DNA of 10,862 nt. Origin: Vulcanimicrobiota bacterium. Lineage in GTDB: Bacteria > Vulcanimicrobiota > Vulcanimicrobiia > Vulcanimicrobiales > Vulcanimicrobiaceae. Location of the stretch: NCBI GenBank assembly GCA_013289785.1, contig JABCZE010000026.1, positions 1 to 10,862 of the forward strand, in the 5' to 3' direction. The notes under the pieces are model-generated. The model did not search any database, was not told the origin of the DNA, and saw nothing but the letters and a program-made list of their open reading frames with translations. Of the stretch, positions 5,844 through 10,862 are shown piece by piece (within the stretch, counting starts at the first letter, position 1; each line of letters opens with the position of its first letter). A program made the position numbers and the translations under genes.

Positions 5844-6959
5844 ATGTCGGTCACGGACTATTACGAAATCCTTGGCGTTGCTCGCGACGCTTCAGGGGAG
5901 GAGATCAAGCGAGCTTATCGCGCCCTCGCGCGGCAGCACCATCCCGACGTTGCCGAAGATAAGTCGAAGGCCGAGCATCGCTTCAAAGAGATCAACGAAG
6001 CCTACGAGGTGCTCTCCGATCCGAATAAGCGAGCGCAGTACGACCGCTTCGGATTCGTCGGCAACGGCGCATCCTCGGGGCCGGGCGATTTCGGCTTCGG
6101 GGGCGGATTCGGCGACATCTTCGATATGTTTTTCGGCGGCGTGCGCGGCGCGCAGCCGCGCCGGCAGGGCCCGCAGCGCGGTGCCGATCTGCGCTACGAT
6201 CTCGAGATCACGCTCGAAGAGGCGTTCGCCGGTACGACCAAAGAGATCGTCTTCGAGCGTCTGGCGCAGTGCGATGCGTGCAAAGGAAGCGGCGCCAAGC
6301 CCGGGACGGTGGTGACCCCCTGCGATCGCTGCCGCGGCAGCGGAACCGTGCGCATGACGCGACAGACTCCGCTCGGGCAGATGGTCACGCAATCGCCGTG
6401 CACGCGTTGCGGCGGCGAAGGGCACGTCGCCGCGCATCCCTGCGAAAGCTGCGCTGGGCGAGGCGCGCGAGACAGCGAGACGCGCTTGACCGTCAACGTG
6501 CCGACCGGCGTCGACGATGGTTCGCGGATTCGCATTGCCGGTAGCGGCGAGGGTGGGACGCGCGGCGGAGCGACCGGCGACCTTTACGTCTATTTGAGCG
6601 TCCTGCCGCACTCGCTCTTCCGTCGTGAAGGTCGGGACACGTTCGTGGATGTGCCGGTGAGTTTTCCAACGGCCGCCTTGGGTGCGACGATCGACGTTCC
6701 TGCGCTCGGCGGCGAGGTCGACGTAACGATTCCGCCCGGGACGCAAACCGGCACGACGTTCCGGCTGCGAGGACTGGGCATGCCCACCGTGCGCGGCGCC
6801 CAGCGCGGCGATCATCACGTGACCGTTCACGTCGCGGTGCCGGCGAAAATGAATAAGCGCCAACGCGACGCGCTCGAAGCCTATGCACTTGCCGGCGGCG
6901 ACGAGATCGACGACCGAAGCTTCTTCGATCGCGTGAAGGACGCGTTCCGTCCCGAGTGA
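5844..6959 (+). CDS. dnaJ: Chaperone DnaJ (Hsp40)
   Basis: Co-chaperone that delivers unfolded proteins to DnaK and stimulates its ATPase. The protein is a complete 371-residue type I DnaJ. The J domain at about 4-70 has the HPD triad at 33-35. A Gly/Phe-rich region lies at about 71-100 (GDFGFGGGFGDIFDMFFGG). The zinc-binding domain has four CxxCxGxG repeats: C143/C146, C160/C163, C186/C189 and C200/C203. The substrate-binding C-terminal domain runs from about 210 to 350. The ATG lies one base after the hrcA stop with no clear ribosome-binding site, so translation is probably coupled to hrcA. The stop overlaps the rsmE start by GTGA. Unlike the common hrcA-grpE-dnaK-dnaJ order, no grpE or dnaK lies between, so its DnaK partner must be encoded elsewhere. 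Confidence 0.98.
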   Translation: MSVTDYYEILGVARDASGEEIKRAYRALARQHHPDVAEDKSKAEHRFKEINEAYEVLSDPNKRAQYDRFGFVGNGASSGPGDFGFGGGFGDIFDMFFGGVRGAQPRRQGPQRGADLRYDLEITLEEAFAGTTKEIVFERLAQCDACKGSGAKPGTVVTPCDRCRGSGTVRMTRQTPLGQMVTQSPCTRCGGEGHVAAHPCESCAGRGARDSETRLTVNVPTGVDDGSRIRIAGSGEGGTRGGATGDLYVYLSVLPHSLFRREGRDTFVDVPVSFPTAALGATIDVPALGGEVDVTIPPGTQTGTTFRLRGLGMPTVRGAQRGDHHVTVHVAVPAKMNKRQRDALEAYALAGGDEIDDRSFFDRVKDAFRPE

Positions 6960-7693
6960 TTGCGGCGCGCCGATTTTTCGTCGAGGGCGCGAAGGAGATT
7001 GGTGAGTCCGTCGAGATCGGCGGTGCCGACGCCCACAAGATTGCCAACGTCCTGCGATTGACCCCGGGCGATCGTATCGTCGTGATCGACTCGGCGGCCC
7101 GAACGTTTACGGCGGCAATCGCCGCCCTTGGGCGCGTCGTGAGTGCTACCATCGAGGAGGAGATCTTCGACGAGCGCGTACCGGCCGCGACGATCCGGAT
7201 CGACGTTGCGCAAGCCGTGCCAAAAGGGCGCCGGATGGACTTCGTGGTCGAGAAAGGCAGCGAACTGGGCGTCGAATCGTTCCTTCCGTTCTACTGCGAG
7301 CGCAGCGTCGGCCGCGACGTCGGCGCCGAGAAAGCGGCGCGCTGGCAGCGGATCGCGCGCGCCGCCGCGCAGCAGTGCGGCCGCAAAAGCGTTCCCGCCG
7401 TTCTCGAGGCGATGCCGTATCGAACGCTCCTGGAGCGATTTGGCGAGTACGACGCGGTGCTCTTCGCATGGGAACTCGCGACTCCGGCGCCACTGCCTCG
7501 GCGTCTGGCCGAGGCGCTGCCGGCCTCGGGCCGGGTGCTGGTCGTGGTCGGCCCGGAGGGCGGTTTCACGCATGAGGAAGCGGAGCTCGCGCAATGCCGT
7601 GGCGCCGCCATGCTCTGGCTCGGCCCGCGCGTTTTACGCACGGACACGGCCGCTCTGGTGCTGTTGGCGGTGATTGGCGCCGTCATGTCGTAA
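6956..7693 (+). CDS. rsmE: 16S rRNA (uracil(1498)-N3)-methyltransferase RsmE
   Basis: SAM-dependent methylation of U1498 in the 16S rRNA decoding region. The protein has 245 residues, normal for the family. The N-terminal PUA-like domain (about 1-70) contains the HKIANVLRLTPGDRIVVID pattern. The SPOUT methyltransferase domain contains VPKGRRMDFVVEKGSELGV at about 88-106, the cofactor-loop motif GPEGGF at 199-204 and the trefoil-knot motif LGPRVLRTDTA at 222-232. The GTG start at 6956 overlaps the dnaJ stop (GTGA). rsmE after dnaJ is a frequent arrangement in Gram-positive-like genomes, where prmA often lies between them; prmA is absent here. Confidence 0.96.
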   Translation: MIAARRFFVEGAKEIGESVEIGGADAHKIANVLRLTPGDRIVVIDSAARTFTAAIAALGRVVSATIEEEIFDERVPAATIRIDVAQAVPKGRRMDFVVEKGSELGVESFLPFYCERSVGRDVGAEKAARWQRIARAAAQQCGRKSVPAVLEAMPYRTLLERFGEYDAVLFAWELATPAPLPRRLAEALPASGRVLVVVGPEGGFTHEEAELAQCRGAAMLWLGPRVLRTDTAALVLLAVIGAVMS

Positions 7694-7708
7694 AAACACC
7701 GGCACGGC

Positions 7709-8437
7709 ATGCCACTTCCCTTTTCAATCGTCATTCCGACCTACAACGAGGCCGCCGGCATCGAAAAGCTGCTCCGAGCGCTGGCTGCGACCTTCGCCGC
7801 GAATGGACTCGATGGCGAGGTCATCGTCGTTGACGATAACTCTCCCGACGGCACCGGGGACGTCGTCGAGCGGCTTGCGCGAGAGTTGCCAGTACGCTGC
7901 CTGCATCGCAGTGGAAAGTTGGGCCTCTCGAGCGCCGTGATCGACGGTTGGGCGATCGCACGCAGCGACTCGACCGTGCTTGGCGCAATGGACGCGGACT
8001 TTAGCCACGACGTCAACGCGCTTCCCAAGATGGTGCAAGCGCTCGAATCCGGAGCCTATGGGCTGGCGATCGGCAGCCGCTACGTACCCGGAGGCGGGAT
8101 CGCGAATTGGCCCAAGCGGCGCATCGTCGTTTCTCGAGTTGCCTGCTGGCTGGCGCGGCCGCTCACCAACGTCAAGGACGTGACCAGCGGTTTCTTCTTG
8201 GTTCGGCGCGACGCGTTGGCGGGAGTCGTGTTAGATCCGATCGGCTTCAAGATCGGCCTCGAAGTCATTGCCAAAGCGCACTATGGAAAGGCTATCGAGG
8301 TTCCATACGTCTTTACCGACCGCGTTGCCGGCGAGTCGAAGCTCAACGAACGAGAGATATTTAACTATCTCAAGCAGCTCGGAAAACTCTACTCCACTTG
8401 GCTGCGTCCGAAGCGCACGAAGGAGCGAGCCGCTTAG
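7709..8437 (+). CDS. Family 2 glycosyltransferase, polyprenol-phosphate mannosyltransferase (DPM1)-like
   Basis: A 242-residue GT-A fold glycosyltransferase, probably moving a hexose from a nucleotide sugar to polyprenyl phosphate on the cytoplasmic membrane face. Visible motifs: SIVIPTYNE at 6-14, VIVVDDNSPDGT at 38-49, GLSSAVIDG at 72-80, the metal-binding DAD in MDADFSHD at 94-101, GSRYVPGG at about 118-125, SGFFLVRR, and RVAGESKLN near the C-terminus. These match dolichol-phosphate mannose synthase-like proteins. The protein has no C-terminal membrane domain, so it is the soluble or peripheral form. The donor sugar (mannose or glucose) cannot be read from sequence. It starts 15 bases after rsmE with a weak ribosome-binding site, and its TAG stop shares a base with the accD GTG start. 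Confidence 0.88.
   Translation: MPLPFSIVIPTYNEAAGIEKLLRALAATFAANGLDGEVIVVDDNSPDGTGDVVERLARELPVRCLHRSGKLGLSSAVIDGWAIARSDSTVLGAMDADFSHDVNALPKMVQALESGAYGLAIGSRYVPGGGIANWPKRRIVVSRVACWLARPLTNVKDVTSGFFLVRRDALAGVVLDPIGFKIGLEVIAKAHYGKAIEVPYVFTDRVAGESKLNEREIFNYLKQLGKLYSTWLRPKRTKERAA
8419..8425 (+). promoter_or_regulatory. Ribosome-binding site selecting the accD start
   Basis: GAAGGAG lies 11 bases before the GTG at 8437, inside the 3' end of the glycosyltransferase gene. It supports 8437 over the in-frame TTG at 8398, which would overlap the upstream gene by 40 bases. Confidence 0.55.
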
Positions 8438-9273
8438 TGCCGCGGCCCGACTGGTTGCCGGCCCGCCGCACCAAGGAGAATCACGTTTCGGATGAGGCGT
8501 TGTGGAGCAAGTGTCCGAAGTGCGGCGAGGTGCTCTACCGGCGCGATTTAGCGGCGAATCTCTTTGTGTGCACCCGCTGCGGCTATCACTTTCGCATGCG
8601 AGCGTACGATCGAATTGCCTCGATTGCCGACGGCGAGTTTACGGAGTTGGGGGCCGACGTGTTACCCGGCGATCCGCTGGACTGGTCCGACAGAAAGAGC
8701 TATCCGGCAAAGCTCAAAACCGACCGCGAGCGCAGTGGCCTTTCCGAGTCCGTCGTGTGCGGGTTTGCCTCCGTTGGAGGGCATCGCGTCGGTTTAGGCG
8801 TGATGGACTTCCATTTTCGCGGTGGCACGATGGGCCAAGTTACCGGCGAACGGATTACGCTGTTGTTCGAGGCGGCGCGGCGCGAACGCATACCCTGCGT
8901 TATATTTGCGGCCTCCGGCGGCGCCCGAATGGAAGAGGGTATGCTGGCGCTCATGCAGCTCGCAAAGACGACCGCGGCGGTCTCGCGTTTCATGGCGGAC
9001 GGCAACTTTTACCTCGTCGTGCTGACCGATCCGACCAGCGGCGGCGTCTCCGCCTCGTTTGCTTTTCAGGCCGACGTGATCGTTGCCGAATCCAAAGCGA
9101 TGATCGGTTTCGCGGGACGGCGGGTGATCGAGCAGACGATCCGTCAGCGCCTGCCCGATCAGTTTCAAACTGCCGAGTTTTTGCTGGAGAAGGGCGCGAT
9201 CGATATGGTCGTCGAGCGCTCCGATCTCAAAGATACTCTCGTTCGGCTGCTCGAGTACGCCGACCATGAGTAA
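8437..9273 (+). CDS. accD: Acetyl-CoA carboxylase carboxyltransferase subunit beta
   Basis: With AccA it forms the carboxyltransferase that passes CO2 from carboxybiotin on AccB to acetyl-CoA, giving malonyl-CoA for fatty-acid synthesis. The chosen GTG start gives 278 residues. The N-terminal zinc ribbon has C26, C29, C45 and C48 (CPKC...CTRC), and about 25 residues before the first Cys matches the E. coli and Bacillus AccD layout. The crotonase-like domain contains FAASGGARMEEGMLALMQLAKT (SGGAR at 160-164), DPTSGGVSASF at 198-208 and GFAGRRVIEQT at 224-234, all typical. The stop overlaps the accA start by 8 bases, fitting equimolar coupled synthesis. The accB and accC genes for the biotin half are not in the window. 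Confidence 0.97.
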   Translation: MPRPDWLPARRTKENHVSDEALWSKCPKCGEVLYRRDLAANLFVCTRCGYHFRMRAYDRIASIADGEFTELGADVLPGDPLDWSDRKSYPAKLKTDRERSGLSESVVCGFASVGGHRVGLGVMDFHFRGGTMGQVTGERITLLFEAARRERIPCVIFAASGGARMEEGMLALMQLAKTTAAVSRFMADGNFYLVVLTDPTSGGVSASFAFQADVIVAESKAMIGFAGRRVIEQTIRQRLPDQFQTAEFLLEKGAIDMVVERSDLKDTLVRLLEYADHE

Positions 9274-10252
9274 CAATATCATCGTCGAGCGCGAGCGAAG
9301 CTTGGTCGAGCTGGAACGGCGCATCGCCGAACTGCGCGAGGCCTCAGCTGCACAGCCGCTCGACATGTCGAGCGAGATCGCCGCGCTGGAGCAAAAGTAC
9401 CAGCAGATCCTGCACGAACTGTTCGGAACGCTCTCGCCCTGGGAGAAGGTGCACATGGCGCGCCATCCCAATCGGCCGACGTCACTGGACTATATCTCGC
9501 GTTTCGACCGGTTCGACGAGCTGCACGGCGACCGGCACTTCCGCGACGATCCTTCCATCGTCGGCGGTTTTGGGACCCTGCGGTCGCGCAACGTGATGGT
9601 GCTGGGTCAGCAGCGCGGACGCGATACGAAGGAGAACTTGCGTAGAAACTTTGGGATGCCCGCGCCGGAGGGCTATCGCAAGGCGACTCGTCTGGCCCGG
9701 CTCGCATCCCGATTGCGACTGCCGATCGTGACCTTCGTCGATACCAAAGGCGCCGATCCCGGCATCAGCTCGGAAGAGCACGCGCAGTCGGAAGCGATTG
9801 CTATTTGCCTGCAGGCCTTTACGATGGCGACGGTTCCGATCGTGGCGACGATCGTCGGCGAGGGCGGCTCGGGCGGCGCGCTCGCGCTGGCAATCGCCGA
9901 CTTCGTCATCATGCTCGAACACAGCACGTATTCGGTCGCTTCTCCCGAGGGCTGTGCTGCGATCCTGTGGTCGGATGCGAGCAAAGCGGAAGAAGCGGCG
10001 GCTCACTTGAAGTTAACGGCTGATGATTTGCAGCGGTTCGGTATCGTGGACCAGATACTCCCCGAGCCGTTGGGCGGCGCGCACCGCAACGCGCGTGACG
10101 TCGTGACGCAGACGCTCGGTGCCGTCGACGCGGCGCTCGCGCGCTTGGCGTCCCTGACGCCGGAAATGCTCTTGGACCAGCGGTATCGAAAATACCGTCG
10201 ATTGGGAGAATGGCAAGCAGAAGGATTGGAACCCGTTCGAACGGCGCGCTAA
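9266..10252 (+). CDS. accA: Acetyl-CoA carboxylase carboxyltransferase subunit alpha
   Basis: Partner of AccD in the alpha2-beta2 carboxyltransferase of acetyl-CoA carboxylase. The protein has 328 residues, normal length. It begins with a helical, charged segment (about 5-60), then RPTSLDYI at 70-77, DELHGDRHFRDD at about 84-95, GRDTKENLRRNFGMPAPEGYRKA at about 118-140, DTKGADPGISSEE at 159-171, and the oxyanion-loop region GEGGSGGALALAIAD at 198-212, followed by YSVASPEGCAAILW. The usual GHQKGRDTKEN here reads GQQRGRDTKEN, a mild variation (Gln for His). The ATG at 9266 overlaps the accD end by 8 bases, and the 3' end overlaps the next gene by 43 bases. Confidence 0.97.
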   Translation: MSNNIIVERERSLVELERRIAELREASAAQPLDMSSEIAALEQKYQQILHELFGTLSPWEKVHMARHPNRPTSLDYISRFDRFDELHGDRHFRDDPSIVGGFGTLRSRNVMVLGQQRGRDTKENLRRNFGMPAPEGYRKATRLARLASRLRLPIVTFVDTKGADPGISSEEHAQSEAIAICLQAFTMATVPIVATIVGEGGSGGALALAIADFVIMLEHSTYSVASPEGCAAILWSDASKAEEAAAHLKLTADDLQRFGIVDQILPEPLGGAHRNARDVVTQTLGAVDAALARLASLTPEMLLDQRYRKYRRLGEWQAEGLEPVRTAR

Positions 10253-10560
10253 GACGCGCGCGCCCTGTCCTCCGCGCCGCCGGCCGTCTGCTGGCAGCGG
10301 CAGTCGTCCTACTCCTCGTCGTGCTCGTGGTCGTCCAGTTTGCGCGCGCAATCGGCGACGACCTCGCGGCGGAACGTCAGCTTTCGGCGATTCGCGCGGA
10401 CATGGCCTCGCTGCAACGGCAACGCGACGAACAACTGCGAGAGTTGCGCCGGCTTCGGGATCCGGAAGGTGCCGTTCCGGAGATCCACGACCGCCTGCGC
10501 CTCGTGCGGCCAAACGAGGCTCTCATCTTCGTATCGCCCCAACCTGCCGCGTCGCCGTGA
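10210..10560 (+). CDS. FtsB/DivIC-like septum formation initiator protein
   Basis: A 116-residue bitopic membrane protein resembling FtsB/DivIC, which link early and late divisome proteins at the septum. It has a short Arg-rich cytoplasmic N-terminus (SRRIGTRSNGALRRARPVLR), one strongly hydrophobic segment at about 26-46 (LLAAAVVLLLVVLVVVQFA), a coiled coil at about 50-83 (LAAERQLSAIRADMASLQRQRDEQL in part) and then RDPEGAVPEIHDRLRLVRPNEALIFV. This last pattern matches the conserved DPexIExxAREkLGLVkPGE tail of the family. The ATG start overlaps accA by 43 bases. The GGGAG just before it is only one base away, so the true start could differ, but no other ATG or GTG occurs before the membrane segment. 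The S1-domain gene follows with a GTGA overlap, as DivIC is followed by the S1 protein YabR in Bacillus. Confidence 0.78.
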   Translation: MASRRIGTRSNGALRRARPVLRAAGRLLAAAVVLLLVVLVVVQFARAIGDDLAAERQLSAIRADMASLQRQRDEQLRELRRLRDPEGAVPEIHDRLRLVRPNEALIFVSPQPAASP

Positions 10561-10862
10561 GCGACACGCTCAAAGGAGTCGTCATCAACCTCAACGCCTA
10601 CGGAGCGACGGTTCGCCTCGAAGGAGGCGACCTCGCAACCGCGAGCGCGTCCGACGTAGCGGAGCATCGCGATCACTATCAGCGCTCGCTGTTGCGGCGC
10701 AAACGCTTGGCCTTTGAAGTTCGGCGCGACGGCCGGCGCGCCTCGGTTTCGCTCGCTCCGCAAATCAGCGACGACGATCTCGAGGAGCAGATCGCTTCGT
10801 ATCTCAAGAGCACGCAGGGATGGGAGCCGGCCGACGCGATGCCGGCGGCCGAACGCCACTTC
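10557..10862 (+). CDS. S1-type RNA-binding domain protein, N-terminal part (3' end outside window)
   Basis: The open frame runs from GTG at 10557 to the window end: 102 codons with no stop. The first 65 or so residues (LKGVVINLNAYGATVRLEGG...RKRLAFEVRRDGRRASVSLAP) follow the S1/OB-fold pattern GxVxxixxyGaxVxL. The central HISE-like part is replaced by ATASASDVAEHRDHY. The remainder (SDDDLEEQIASYLKSTQGW) looks helical and acidic. The GTG overlaps the preceding stop as GTGA. Position after a DivIC/FtsB-like gene matches Bacillus yabR, an S1-domain protein of unclear role, but sequence identity cannot be judged here. It probably binds RNA or the ribosome; the function is not established. Confidence 0.65.
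   Translation, partial: MSDTLKGVVINLNAYGATVRLEGGDLATASASDVAEHRDHYQRSLLRRKRLAFEVRRDGRRASVSLAPQISDDDLEEQIASYLKSTQGWEPADAMPAAERHF

Noticed and set aside
5892..6863. Long open frame (323 codons) on the minus strand opposite dnaJ
   Set aside because: It is a shadow of a GC-rich gene: Arg/Ala-rich, with no recognisable domain, and dnaJ on the plus strand is complete and unambiguous.
7141..7149. GAGTGCTAC inside rsmE, identical to a CIRCE right half-site with its flanking base
   Set aside because: No TAGCACTC-like left arm lies nine bases upstream, and the site is internal to a gene. A single half-site is expected by chance.
8398..8436. In-frame TTG at 8398 as the accD start
   Set aside because: It would overlap the glycosyltransferase by 40 bases and add residues not seen in the family. 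GTG at 8437 has an upstream GAAGGAG and gives the usual distance to the zinc ribbon.
1..10862. Search for CRISPR arrays, tRNA/rRNA genes, insertion sequences, toxin-antitoxin or phage-defence genes
   Set aside because: No direct-repeat arrays, cloverleaf-like sequences, transposase motifs or defence domains were recognised. Nearly all bases belong to well-known housekeeping families.

Overview
This is a GC-rich bacterial chromosomal segment made almost entirely of housekeeping genes. Genes are tightly packed, GTG starts are frequent, and several neighbours share 4-base stop/start overlaps. No phage, transposon, CRISPR array, tRNA or rRNA is visible. The mix (hrcA-dnaJ-rsmE, accD-accA, an FtsB/DivIC-like gene followed by an S1-domain gene, and an ECF sigma/anti-sigma pair) suggests a high-GC member of a Terrabacteria-like or uncultured lineage. 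An Eremiobacterota (WPS-2)-type genome is one guess, but the sequence alone does not fix the phylum.

Layout. (1) 1-984, plus strand: the C-terminal half of a DinG-type helicase whose start lies outside the window. (2) 981-4195, minus strand: acetyl-CoA synthetase (acs), then an ECF sigma factor, then its zinc-binding membrane anti-sigma factor. The last two overlap by ATGA. The stop codons of the anti-sigma gene and dinG overlap, and a perfect GC-rich hairpin sits at that convergent junction. (3) 4196-4271: the only divergent intergenic gap. It holds a 12-base palindrome and a sequence resembling a widely dispersed bacterial intergenic repeat. (4) 4272-10862, plus strand: an almost gapless chain of nine genes: a TlpA-like thioredoxin, hrcA, dnaJ, rsmE, a dolichol-phosphate-mannose-synthase-like glycosyltransferase, accD, accA, an FtsB/DivIC-like division protein, and a partial S1-domain protein.

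How the genes fit together. A clear CIRCE operator (TAGCACTC, 9-base spacer, GAGTGCTA) lies 11 bases before the hrcA start, entirely inside the last codons of the thioredoxin gene. HrcA is the repressor that binds CIRCE, so the operon is probably autoregulated by protein-folding stress. grpE and dnaK, the usual companions, are absent between hrcA and dnaJ. Because no gap over 15 bases follows, the heat-shock operator may influence rRNA methylation, a sugar-lipid transferase, the carboxyltransferase step of fatty-acid synthesis and a division gene. On the opposite strand, acs makes acetyl-CoA, the substrate of acetyl-CoA carboxylase, but the two transcription units are divergent and no shared regulation is visible.

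I found no clearly novel multi-gene system. The points most worth a second look are the CIRCE element inside a coding sequence with its possible leaderless promoter, the stripped-down hrcA-dnaJ arrangement, and the repeat in the acs/tlpA gap.
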